Below the pieces are notes generated by a model that worked only from the letters and a program-made list of their open reading frames with translations, did no database searches and was not told the origin of the DNA. This document shows positions 23,926 to 32,751 of a stretch of 64,000 nucleotides of DNA, piece by piece; within the stretch, counting starts at the first letter, position 1, and every line of letters begins with the position of its first letter. This DNA comes from Hondaea fermentalgiana (lineage: Eukaryota > Sar > Bigyra > Thraustochytrida > Thraustochytriidae). Position numbers and translations under genes: made by a program. The stretch lies in the NCBI GenBank assembly GCA_014084085.1, contig NPFB01000021.1:1-64000 (forward strand). Direction: 5' to 3'.

Positions 23926-25398
23926 ATGTCGAAGCAGGCCAACAAGCGAGGCGGCGCTGCGGTAGCGCCGGCGTCAACACCGCTGCTGGGCCAACTCGAG
24001 CTCACGCAGCAGCCCGAAGCCGTCTTTTACAAGGACGAAGGCGGGCAGAAATGGTACTATCTCTTTGTCTTCTTTGTGGTCCGTGGCGAGCAAACGCCGG
24101 AGCTGAAACGCGCGTACGACAGGGTAGCGGACGGGCGCAGACGTATCCCAATTGATTGCACGCTGTTGTACGATAGCAACATGGAGCCTGTCGCAGATCA
24201 GAGCATTCTCAATCTTCTTGGAAGCTCTCGCGACGACGGTGAGGTCTCGGACGGGACGCCCGAGTTCGATGTGAGCAAAGGCACGGGCAGTGTGAGGTAC
24301 AGAATCAACAAGGTCAGTCTGCGCAAGGACAACCAAGGGTTCCGGCTCAAACTTCAATTGCGAGGCCTCGAGAACCTGATCAAACCCGTGGTGACGGAAG
24401 CAACGCAAGTCTTCTCCAAGCGCAAGCGGCTTCGCAAAGAACATCGCGAGCCCGAGCAGCACAAGCGCACCAAGGTCGAGGTACTCGCTCGACGCCGAAA
24501 TGAAGAGGTCGAGAGAAAACTTGCGCGGCAGTCGATGCAGTCCACGCCGCTGATTCACCGCGTGCTCAGTGACCCCGCGCTCACCAAGGTCCCCGAGTAC
24601 CCAGAGATGCGTCAGCACGCCGAGGACGGGGATATATTCGACGAGGTGGGCTTTCGACATGCCAAGCGTGGGCGCATGAGCGAGGGCGCTACCGAGGTCG
24701 TCGCTGACGACATTGGTCAATTGATACCGCCTCAGCATCATGACGAGGATCCATTACTAGGCAGTCATAAGCAGGGCTCTGCTTCGGATCTTGCAGCAGA
24801 GAATGCCAGTCTCCGCAAACGCGTTGCAAACCTTGAATCCCGCATGATGCATATAGATGAAAAGTTTGGGGAACTTTTGGTAATGCTGCAATTCACGATT
24901 CCCGCATACACGCCTGAGGGCGAACACGAAGATACAGACGGGGAGGGCCAGGTTGGCCTACCGATCGTAGCGGGGGAATCAGCTTTGAGAAACGTGCCCG
25001 CAGTAAACGAGGCGCGGAATGACAATGATGATTCACTCCGCAAGGTGAACCATTCATTGCGCATTTCGAGTATGCCCTCGCTGCGCACCGGCGGTGCGCC
25101 GTCGTATCCCCTTCGCGAACATTTTGCCAGTCTCATAAAGAGCTTTTCTGCCGGTAGCCACCATACCGGTGGTGCGGCGGAGAGGCTTTCACACGCTTTG
25201 AGCCGCGGAAGAAACGGTGCGACGTCTGCCGAGGGCGGCGATGTTGAAGGCAACGCTGAGGGCGAGCATCTTGAGGTCCATACCTCCGGGCTTTCCGGCG
25301 GCGTCGATGATTCTGCCGGTCTAAGCACCAACAACTCACTCCATCCTATTGCACCTGTGCTAAGCGCCAAGCATCGCAGCGCCAAGCGTCGCCGCTAA
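23926..25398 (+). CDS. Probable nuclear protein of unrecognised family
   Basis: A 490-residue protein, ATG start, TAA stop. Residues about 25-155 form a compact, beta-rich looking domain (EAVFYKDEGGQKWYYLFVFFVVRG; RIPIDCTLLYD; GSVRYRINKVSLRKDNQGFRLKLQL) that I cannot assign; its strand pattern is reminiscent of beta-sandwich DNA-binding domains, but this is only an impression. A basic stretch follows (about 163-190, KRKRLRKEHR...HKRTK), then a short heptad-type coiled coil (about 289-323, AENASLRKRVANLESRM). A long Ser/Gly/Asp-rich region leads to a basic C-terminus KHRSAKRRR. Two nuclear-localisation-like clusters plus a coiled coil suggest a nuclear or transcription-related role. Confidence 0.72.
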   Translation: MSKQANKRGGAAVAPASTPLLGQLELTQQPEAVFYKDEGGQKWYYLFVFFVVRGEQTPELKRAYDRVADGRRRIPIDCTLLYDSNMEPVADQSILNLLGSSRDDGEVSDGTPEFDVSKGTGSVRYRINKVSLRKDNQGFRLKLQLRGLENLIKPVVTEATQVFSKRKRLRKEHREPEQHKRTKVEVLARRRNEEVERKLARQSMQSTPLIHRVLSDPALTKVPEYPEMRQHAEDGDIFDEVGFRHAKRGRMSEGATEVVADDIGQLIPPQHHDEDPLLGSHKQGSASDLAAENASLRKRVANLESRMMHIDEKFGELLVMLQFTIPAYTPEGEHEDTDGEGQVGLPIVAGESALRNVPAVNEARNDNDDSLRKVNHSLRISSMPSLRTGGAPSYPLREHFASLIKSFSAGSHHTGGAAERLSHALSRGRNGATSAEGGDVEGNAEGEHLEVHTSGLSGGVDDSAGLSTNNSLHPIAPVLSAKHRSAKRRR

Positions 25399-27296
25399 GT
25401 TTGTTGGAAACGGGGTACTTCTTTTCTGACATTTCAGTATTCATGTTTGTTCATGGCTTGATCGATCACGCACACTTGTGCTCTCGCCCCCTCTCGTGGC
25501 CCCCAATTTGACTTGTTGACTTCTATGAAAGAAAAACGAATGCAAACTTCGATCGATAACCCATCGCAAGGAGGCCGGCCGTTGCTATGCGGGTCGCGAG
25601 CTCTTCGACGTACTAATCGAAAGAATAACGCTTGACTTCCCGCCGTGCTCTCAAGCGCTTGGCCCTTTGTCGTCTAAAAGGAGAAAGAAAAGGTGAATCT
25701 TGGACGAGACCTGGCCTTTCAGAATCTCCCGGGTCTGTATGCGAGTCGCTGATGGCATGAATTGATTTCAGGGGAACGCGGAAAAAAGTCAAGGACGCAT
25801 GCGGCCACGTTCTCAGGTCCCATCCCAAGGACCACCCGGTCGGAGGAAGGCCTTTTTTCTGCATGTTTGGCTGCACTTTTGGAATCTCCCTGTGGGCTTG
25901 CAAACGCTGGTGTCCACTCATTGCAAAGACGGCGTCCAGGGTGGCCTGCTTGCTGCGCTTGTCGTAACTTCGGGCTCGGCCGAGAGAGCGCACGTAGCTC
26001 AGGCTTACTGTTATGTTAGTCAAGCAGCCCGCCCGCGCGCCTGCTCGCCAGCCAATCGTCGCGTCAACCCCGCGTCCGGGGTTCCAACTTGCCGTGCCTC
26101 GCGAAAACGCGGCTTCGCTTTTCTAAAGAAGCACGAGTGATCGGGAAAGAGAATAGCGCCGACGCCCAGCACTGGCCACGGCCGCCGCGGGTCGGCGTGT
26201 GTCACGTGGCGCGGCTCCGCATCTCCGGTCTTCGATGTGGCGTCCTGCTCAAGATGCAGGAGGCGAGCGCCAACCAAGGGTTTTCAAGATAGTATATTTC
26301 TTCTGCCCTAACTCCGATTTGTGCTGCCAGCCAGGGAGTGTTTTCGTTTCGATTTGGTTCCTCTTGCCCAAAACGTGCGCCAGGCCTCGCTCGCTCACGC
26401 AAGCCGCAGCCGAGGCACCCAGCAAAACAAGGGATCTTTACACGCAAAAGAGTGCTGTGTGTTTGGCCCATCGAACGAGCTGTGAAGACTAAGCCCAAGC
26501 TATCAAACCACTGACCGTTGGTTTGCGCTGTCAGCTGCAGCTGGCAGTGGTCATGCCATGAGATGACTGACACGTCAGAAATATCCCAGGCCGGCCGCGA
26601 CGCGTCAAAAGACGTTTCGTACCCCCCAAAAACTTCCAATATCAGCAATATGACCTGTCGTAGAAGGCGCTCGACCGCATCTTCTGTGGGGTAGGGAATA
26701 CGACTGCGTCGAGGCGCCGCGCACTTTGTGTGGCTCGCGCTCTGCACGCGCTGCACACTCAGACAGAACGAGAGCGTCTTAGTGGATGAGCTTCTAACAC
26801 TGTGAAGTCAGGCGGAGTAAGCAGGCTGCTGCGACGGGAAGGCGCAGGAAGCAGCGAAAACGATGCGCGACATGAGGGCCTGGTGAGCAGTCGATCCGCA
26901 CGGACTGGCCCGGCCCGAGCAGCCCGGCGCGGCCGACAGCGGGTCGCGTCGAGGACGAGAACTCAAACTCGAGACGCACGTCCTGGCAGGTTGCTTGCTC
27001 GCCGCTCCTCGACGCTGCACAAAGCTGCTCGGCAAGCGCCACCACCACCACCTCCACCAGCATCATCATTGCCACGACTCCAACAGCAACGGCGACGGCG
27101 AGCGTGAAGCCAAACTAAAGTAAGCCCAAAGTCGACAAGTCGGCCTCTCGGCCTCGCGGCCGCCCGTTCGTTCGCGAGCAACAAGCATAACGTGAAGCGG
27201 GCACGGTTGGCGTGCGAGTGCACGCCAAGGGACACACGTCTCTCTAAAGGCAAAGGTCGCAAGCAAGCGAGCAAGCAAGCGAGCAACTCTGGCGTC
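25399..27296. other. Intergenic region, no convincing gene
   Basis: About 1.9 kb between two plus-strand genes. A minus-strand frame at 25613-25932 (ATG within CTTTGCAATGAGTGG) begins with a basic, Gln-rich peptide (GHQRLQAHREIPKVQPNMQKK) loosely like the start of small SERF/ZNF706-type proteins, but no zinc finger or continuation was found. CACCACCACCTCCACCAGCATCATCATT near 27042-27070 and AAGC/GAGC units near 27258-27285 lie close to the next start codon. Confidence 0.4.
27258..27285. repeat. AAGC/GAGC tetranucleotide tract
   Basis: Roughly seven 4-bp units (GCAAGCAAGCGAGCAAGCAAGC) ending about 12 bp before the ATG at 27297. Probably in the 5' UTR. Confidence 0.8.
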
Positions 27297-29411
27297 ATGG
27301 GAAATAACATTGCTGTCGAGGCCCCTCTTGTACCCACGGTGCAGCGCACCGTGGCGAGCTGTACACCCGAGATCGAGCTCGTTGACCTCGACGAGCATGA
27401 TGTGAGAAAACTTTCGAGCTACACGGCAGGTACCGAGCATGAGCTGAGTACTACGGGCTCCGGGTCATCGTTCTCGAGCAAAAGTAGAGGGTCTTGGCGA
27501 TCGAGCTTTTCGCAATCAAGAAAGAGCCTCGGCAAACGTCTCAGTCTCAAAAGCAAGGATGATCACAGCAACAATCTGGTCAGATACTCGAGCATTCAGC
27601 TGGGAACTTTGGCTGGCCTCTGGCAAGAAGTCACTCAAGGCTTGCGTGCAGCTCAAGTCGAGCTCTTTGTCACGCGCACGCCGATCGGCAAAAGCACTAT
27701 CCCCGCAGGTACCACGGTGGGTCTCGTCGAGGTCATTGGAAAAAAGTATATGGTCTCCGCTCCTTGGTGCACGAGCAACAGTTCTATTGAGGCCGACGAA
27801 TCGCAGCTTGAACCCAAACCACACAGCGAGTGGACTTTACAGGACGTTTGCAACTTTATTGTGCTTCCCCTCACACAAGACGATCAATCCTTTTTTTCTG
27901 ATTGGCTTCTTCCCGAGGCCGTTGGGGCTGCCTCGACCGGGACCTATGTGAGCGCAGCGCACGACACTACAATGGACGGAGTCGTCGACGCCCTCTTGCA
28001 CCATTTTGCCGACCAAGGCATCCCCTCGTCGCGCGCGTACGTATGGATCGATGTCTTTTGCATCAACCAATCGCAACTGCTTGGTCGCAAGAGTGGCGGC
28101 ACGCTCGTTGCGAGCCGCAACAATGCTTTTCTTTCGAACCTCGCTCCGGCAATGAAAAAATTCGACAACACTGCACTTGTGGTCGACTCGTGGGATGCTC
28201 CACAGGCGCTCACGCGAGCATGGTGCGTCTGGGAACTTTACGTCGGCGCACTGGGGGGCCGCGAGCTTCATGTTCTCTTTACGCCCGAAAGCAGAATGTC
28301 CACGGCCAAGTGGCTGGAGACCGACAGCGGAATCTCACTTCTCAGGGCCGTAGAGTCAATGGGCATTCCCTCGCTCGATTGTGCCAGCGGGGCAGATCTC
28401 ACAGACCTGTTGGAGACAATGAACCAAGTACGCGGCGGATTCTCCACCATCAAACGGGCAATTCAGTCCCGATTCAAGCGCTGGCTCATGCGCGATATTG
28501 AAGCAACCGTGCGCAGAACGCGCGAAGCATGCATTGATACCAAGGAGGACGAATCTTTTGCGTACATGCTTGCAAATGCGGGACGCTTCCTTCGCCAGAT
28601 TGGCGAGTACCACAATGCGCTCAACTACTTTCGCATCTGTCGTCAAGTTTACAAGCGAACGCGCGGCACGGAGGACGTCAATTATGGCGCTGCCTGCAAC
28701 TCAATGGCGTCGGTACTTCGACACCTTGGAAAGTACGATGAGGCCCTGGAGCTTTTCCGGGAAGACTTAGCCGTGGTCGAAGCGAACAACGGACCGCGTC
28801 ATCACGAGGTGGCGCGAGTTTTGAACAATATTGCAAATTGCTATGCAGAGCAGGGCGACTTCGTTGAGGCGCTCAGGCTCTCTGGGGAGGCGCTCGACAT
28901 TTTGCAAGAAACCGAGGGCGAGAGCAGCTTGGAGACTGCCGAAACCCTGCAGAACATGGCCATCATGTACATGCGCCAGGACGAGCACGTGCTCGCTCTT
29001 GAATATTACGAAAAGGTCCTCGACATTTTGCGCGAGGTGCACGGGAAGAACTCGACGCAAGTTGCAGACGTTCTTGTGAAAGTGGCCGGGGTGCATCTCA
29101 AGGCGGGCGATTCAGACAAGGCGCTTGACACCCTTGCAAAAGTTTTGTCCATGCGTCGTAAAGTGCTCGGCAAGCGGCATCATGACGTTGCCAAGACGTT
29201 GATTCTTATTGCAAAGGTCTACGAAGAGCGCCGGGAAATCGTGAGCGCTGTCGAGCTCGCGCAGCAAGCCGTAGAGGTTTATGAAGAGGCTCTTGGTGCT
29301 CACGACGCTGCCTCGCAAAAGGCACGACGCTACATGAAGGAGCTTTCCTCGAGAGCATCCAAGGCCGCGACTAAGGCGAACATGCGTTCTTACATGCGCC
29401 AAAACATTTGA
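27297..29411 (+). CDS. HET/TIR-like signalling domain fused to tetratricopeptide repeats
   Basis: A 704-residue protein from the first ATG (MGNNIAVE; Gly2 makes N-myristoylation possible). The frame continues upstream only to a GTG. After a Ser-rich N-terminus, residues about 180-400 form a domain with YVWIDVFCINQ (248-258) and RAWCVWELY (307-315). These signatures are found in HET (fungal heterokaryon-incompatibility) and TIR-like domains of algal and protist proteins. Residues about 421-680 hold six TPR units of the kinesin-light-chain/NB-ARC-TPR type (YGAACNSMASVLRHLGKYDEALELF; VARVLNNIANCYAEQGDFVEAL). No NB-ARC/STAND ATPase P-loop lies between them. A sensor-effector arrangement is inferred from the domain pairing; the biological role is unknown. 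Confidence 0.82.
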   Translation: MGNNIAVEAPLVPTVQRTVASCTPEIELVDLDEHDVRKLSSYTAGTEHELSTTGSGSSFSSKSRGSWRSSFSQSRKSLGKRLSLKSKDDHSNNLVRYSSIQLGTLAGLWQEVTQGLRAAQVELFVTRTPIGKSTIPAGTTVGLVEVIGKKYMVSAPWCTSNSSIEADESQLEPKPHSEWTLQDVCNFIVLPLTQDDQSFFSDWLLPEAVGAASTGTYVSAAHDTTMDGVVDALLHHFADQGIPSSRAYVWIDVFCINQSQLLGRKSGGTLVASRNNAFLSNLAPAMKKFDNTALVVDSWDAPQALTRAWCVWELYVGALGGRELHVLFTPESRMSTAKWLETDSGISLLRAVESMGIPSLDCASGADLTDLLETMNQVRGGFSTIKRAIQSRFKRWLMRDIEATVRRTREACIDTKEDESFAYMLANAGRFLRQIGEYHNALNYFRICRQVYKRTRGTEDVNYGAACNSMASVLRHLGKYDEALELFREDLAVVEANNGPRHHEVARVLNNIANCYAEQGDFVEALRLSGEALDILQETEGESSLETAETLQNMAIMYMRQDEHVLALEYYEKVLDILREVHGKNSTQVADVLVKVAGVHLKAGDSDKALDTLAKVLSMRRKVLGKRHHDVAKTLILIAKVYEERREIVSAVELAQQAVEVYEEALGAHDAASQKARRYMKELSSRASKAATKANMRSYMRQNI

Positions 29412-30183
29412 TATGTAGAAGTTATTGTTGTATAAGTCTTTGTTTAGTAACGTAGTTTTCGTAGCAGCAGATGCGCCAATTCGACGAATACGAGAGACAA
29501 GCGTACTCGTAAGGGGGACTCCATGTCTATGCAAGCTTTATGCAAGCTTTATGCAAGCTTTATGCAAGCTTTATGCAAGCTTTATGCAAGCTTTGTGCAA
29601 GCTTTATGCAAGCTTTATGCAAGCTTTATGCAAGCTTTATGCAAGCTTTATGCAAGCTTTATGCAAGCTTTGTGCAAGCTTTATGCAAGCTATATGCAAG
29701 CTTTGTGCAAGCTTTATGCAAGCTTTATGCAAGCTTTATGCAAGCTTTATGCAAGCTTTGTGCAAGCTTTATGCAAGCTATATGCAAGCTTTGTGCAAGC
29801 TTTATGCAAGCTTTATGCAAGCTTTATGCAAGCTTTATGCAAGCTTTGTGCAAGCTTTATGCAAGCTTTATGCAAGCTTTATGCAAGCTTTATGCAAGCT
29901 TTATGCAAGCTTTATGCAAGCTTTATGCAAGCTTTATGCAAGCTTTATGCAAGCATTTTGCAGGTTTTATGCAAGCTTGCAACTCCTAGACCTCTTAGCG
30001 CAGTGCCGTCAACATGTAGAGTGTTGATGGCTTAATGTCATTATCCTGCGCAAGCAAAATCGTGTGGGAACTGCAAGCGTTGCAGTAGACGCTTCACAAC
30101 GCGGTGTCCTTATGCGTGCGCGAGAGAGAGATAGATACAGAGAGAGAGATCAATGAATAGATAATTATAGCACCATAGCCATG
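29412..30183. other. Convergent intergenic region containing a minisatellite
   Basis: Between the HET/TPR gene (+) and the pseudouridine synthase (-). About 450 bp is the 11-bp minisatellite annotated separately. The remainder includes a GAGAGAGA-type stretch near 30122-30150 and no gene. Long plus-strand frames here are only translations of the repeat. Confidence 0.8.
29529..29979 (+). repeat. 11-bp minisatellite (ATGCAAGCTTT)n, about 41 units
   Basis: Tandem units of ATGCAAGCTTT with few variants (GTGCAAGCTTT, and GCTATATGCAAGC). The last two or three units before 29979 are degenerate. Each junction makes an AAGCTT (HindIII) site. Eleven is not divisible by three, so all three plus frames are open and read the same 11-residue peptide cycle (MQALCKLYASF). 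This explains the overlapping 149-200-residue ORFs here. The variant string GTGCAAGCTTTATGCAAGCTA recurs with an 88-bp offset (TATAT at 29691 and 29779), so an 8-unit higher-order duplication has occurred. Confidence 0.97.
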
Positions 30184-31512
30184 CTAGCCCGACTTCGGTG
30201 CAGGAATAACGCCATCGACGTAGGCTTCAGCGGGTCGAAACACGCGCGCATGAGGCCACTGTGCGACGGCACCATCAAAAAGCGGGCTGCTATAGAACAC
30301 ACGCACTAACGTAAGACCATTTGCAGGCGCTGCATTGAAGACAAGCTGTTCGCGCTGAATGCGGTCCTCGTCTTCTGGGGGATGAAGACCTTCTTTTTCG
30401 AGTGACAAAGGCGTAAGACGGTCGCGTCCAATGTCGATGAGCGCTTGTGCAATGCACCGAACCATGAGATAGAGGAATTTCTCGCCTTCGACTACAATAT
30501 GCACAAAATGGCCTTGGGGTTCATTTTGCGTCGAAAAATCGACATCAGAATCTGCACGTGCTGTGCGTAGCACGCGAATACGATGCAAAACGCGATGTGA
30601 GGTGAGACGGCCAGTCCGGTTTGCGCTTCGTGTGAAGAGACGAAAATTTCGGTACACGCCGCCCGCGAGGCATTGGGCGGCAGTGTGCATGGCACAACTA
30701 TCGAGCGATCGAATCATGTCCTTGCGCGTTGCGCGTAAACCGGCGTTGTACATGTCAAAGTAGGCGCACTCAGTTTCTGGTGGGGCTGCGAGACCATCGT
30801 ATATCGTGTACTTATAGCGCTTGCCGCGCACAGATCCTTGGACAGTCCATTGGTCGTGGTATTGAATTTGCTCAATACTCTGGAGATGGATCCTCTGAGG
30901 CCCCAGGCGAGTCTGCACGGCAGCGCGAAGGCCGTGGAGATCTTGCGCCTCGGAGCGAGGTAGCCAGAGCGAAATAATCTGCTGCGCGGCGCTAACGCCA
31001 GCATCTGTTCGACTCGTGGCACTTAATGAAAATTGAGGCAAGGCGTGCCCGAATCGGGGTCCAAGAGCTAGTAGTTCGCTATCATCAGCAACGCGATCAT
31101 GTGTAAAGATGCTGCCAACGATTGTAGAGTTGTCGTCCAAAAGGCCCAGCGTTTGAGCAAAGGCCTCCTCGATGGCACCTTGCACTGTACGCAGCTCCCA
31201 GACGCCCGAGAACAACGTTCGTTGAAAGCCATGAAAGTGTCTCCCGTCGTACGCAACGAGTGCGCGCACCTGCACACGGTCTTGATGCCGCGTGTGGGCG
31301 CCGCTGGTCTGGGCAACCTCGTTCACCGCTTGGTGGCCCAGGGCCACTTGCTCCTGCCTCTTCTCCAAAGCAGCATCTTCACTTCGATCGGCGTGAGCGA
31401 CCTGGGCGGCCTGAGCGGCTTTGGCGGCGGCGGCAGCAACGAGGTCCTGTACGTCCGCGGTGCTCGGATGCACGTGCGAGCAGACAATGCAAATTTTGCG
31501 TTTCTTCGCCAT
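30184..31512 (-). CDS. tRNA pseudouridine synthase, TruA family
   Basis: A 442-residue protein from the ATG at 31512 (MAKKRKICIVC); the frame upstream has only a TTG. A low-complexity Ala/Gln-rich N-terminus (about 20-80) precedes the catalytic domain, which begins VRALVAYDGRHFHGFQRT. The signature SATSRTDAGVSA contains the catalytic Asp at residue 170. The C-terminal half includes HVVVEGEKFLYLMVRCIAQALIDIGRDRLTPLSL (the FLxxMVR motif) and ends with APANGLTLVRVFY, typical of TruA. The enzyme isomerises uridines in the tRNA anticodon arm. The C-terminal motif is closer to bacterial/organellar TruA than to PUS1, so a mitochondrial role is possible. A CxxC (CIVC) at the N-terminus is odd for the family. 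Confidence 0.92.
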   Translation of the reverse strand: MAKKRKICIVCSHVHPSTADVQDLVAAAAAKAAQAAQVAHADRSEDAALEKRQEQVALGHQAVNEVAQTSGAHTRHQDRVQVRALVAYDGRHFHGFQRTLFSGVWELRTVQGAIEEAFAQTLGLLDDNSTIVGSIFTHDRVADDSELLALGPRFGHALPQFSLSATSRTDAGVSAAQQIISLWLPRSEAQDLHGLRAAVQTRLGPQRIHLQSIEQIQYHDQWTVQGSVRGKRYKYTIYDGLAAPPETECAYFDMYNAGLRATRKDMIRSLDSCAMHTAAQCLAGGVYRNFRLFTRSANRTGRLTSHRVLHRIRVLRTARADSDVDFSTQNEPQGHFVHIVVEGEKFLYLMVRCIAQALIDIGRDRLTPLSLEKEGLHPPEDEDRIQREQLVFNAAPANGLTLVRVFYSSPLFDGAVAQWPHARVFRPAEAYVDGVIPAPKSG

Positions 31513-31944
31513 GAGCAGCTGCAGCAAACCATTAACAGGTTTCTGTGATTCCTGATTGGTGCATCTCCTGTAGGGGCCTATAGGCTGCCAGATGAGATTG
31601 TGGAGACAACTTTTGGAGAGCTTCGACAGAGGCAGAACCTAGCAAGCAAGCAAGAGAGCAAGCAAGCTTGCTTTGTGAAAGTCCAACAAGATTTCGGAGC
31701 GAGTAGAGTAAGCTTAGGCCCTCTGCGCCTACGAGTAGAGCAAGAAGAAAAAATTGGAAAAGCAAAGGTGAAACAAAACGCCAAAAGAAATGGGTGACGC
31801 GAACAGTGATCAAAAGGGCTAGGGATGGAGGCCACCCACGGTAGAAGCACTGCTCTCTTTTGAGACAGTAGACGGGCAGTAGAAAGAGAAAAGGTCCATT
31901 CACGACCCCGTGATGTTGTGGCCCTACACCTTCGTGGATTAGAT
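31513..31944. other. Intergenic region between two minus-strand genes
   Basis: Holds the 3' UTR of the tetraspanin and the promoter of the pseudouridine synthase. An AGCAAGCAAGCAAGAGAGCAAGCAAGC tract lies at about 31638-31668, again upstream of a start codon. Nothing else was recognised. Confidence 0.5.
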
Positions 31945-32751
31945 TTAGTTGTACGTGGTGGGCTGGGTGCCAGTGACAACGCCGGCCTCCTGCTGCTGCA
32001 CGCGGGCGCGGTACTCCTTGTCGTAGTCGTAGCGGTTCGTGCAGATGATGACGCAGGTGGCAATGAGCGCGATGAGGAGAATGACGGCAAGCACGATAAG
32101 AGTGATGCCAACGGGGAGAAGGTTGTCGTTGAGGAAGGTCGAGAACAACTCGTGAAAGACCACAGGGCTCGAGCAGCCGCCGGCCGAGCTCACCACCGTG
32201 ACATCATCGATCGTAGTCTGCTCGAGGGCGTTGCAAAAGCTGTCGCCAACATGGATGTCCTCAAAGGAGGTCTCGTCGTAGACGCAGGCATAGGTCCTGT
32301 TCACGTCAGCGCAGAGAGGGGCCTCATCGGTGGTGTAGTCCGGAACGCAGCACTGGTCGTAGACGGCCATCTCGAAGTCGTTCACCTTTTGGGCAGCCTC
32401 GTCAATGGTAGCGTTGTTGTTGTCGATGTCATCGAGAAGGCCGAGGTAGAGGATGAGAGCAGAGCCGAGCGCGAGCACGACAATGGTGGCAAAGGTCATA
32501 ACGACCCAGAACACGACGAGGGCCGGCTTGTTCTGGTTGCGCACGCCGAAGCAGCCGAGGATACCCACAATGAAGATGAGAGCGCCCACGATGACACCGC
32601 CATACGGGGCGACCGAGTTGATGTTGTCGAGGACATCCTTGTACTCTACAACGGCGTAGACGCCGAGGCCGAGGATCGCCAGGCCGAGGACGCACAAGAA
32701 CGTGTTGATGGCCAAGAGGTACTTTCGGGAGGCCTCGGAGCAGCAACCCAT
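31945..32751 (-). CDS. Tetraspanin family membrane protein
   Basis: A 268-residue protein from the ATG at 32751 (MGCCSEASRKY). The upstream 30 residues of open frame are basic and unlikely. Four hydrophobic segments are visible: about 10-34, 47-68 (GGVIVGALIFIVGILGCFGV), 77-102 and 218-246. The large extracellular loop (about 105-217) carries the CC motif (QCCVPD) and four further Cys (LCADV, YACVY, SFCNAL, GGCSS), the expected tetraspanin disulfide pattern. N-linked sites (NAT, NRT) are present. MGCC suggests N-myristoylation and palmitoylation. The short C-terminal tail is YDYDKEYRAR. It would organise membrane microdomains at the plasma membrane or endosomes. Confidence 0.93.
   Translation of the reverse strand: MGCCSEASRKYLLAINTFLCVLGLAILGLGVYAVVEYKDVLDNINSVAPYGGVIVGALIFIVGILGCFGVRNQNKPALVVFWVVMTFATIVVLALGSALILYLGLLDDIDNNNATIDEAAQKVNDFEMAVYDQCCVPDYTTDEAPLCADVNRTYACVYDETSFEDIHVGDSFCNALEQTTIDDVTVVSSAGGCSSPVVFHELFSTFLNDNLLPVGITLIVLAVILLIALIATCVIICTNRYDYDKEYRARVQQQEAGVVTGTQPTTYN

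Noticed and set aside
25613..26023. 136-codon minus-strand frame with a basic Gln-rich start
   Set aside because: The first residues loosely recall SERF/ZNF706-like small proteins, but the frame starts at TTG, no zinc finger follows and no convincing splice sites were found.
29425..30027. 200-residue ORF of MQALCKLYASF repeats
   Set aside because: It is a by-product of the 11-bp minisatellite, equally open in all plus frames. There is no sign of selection on one frame.
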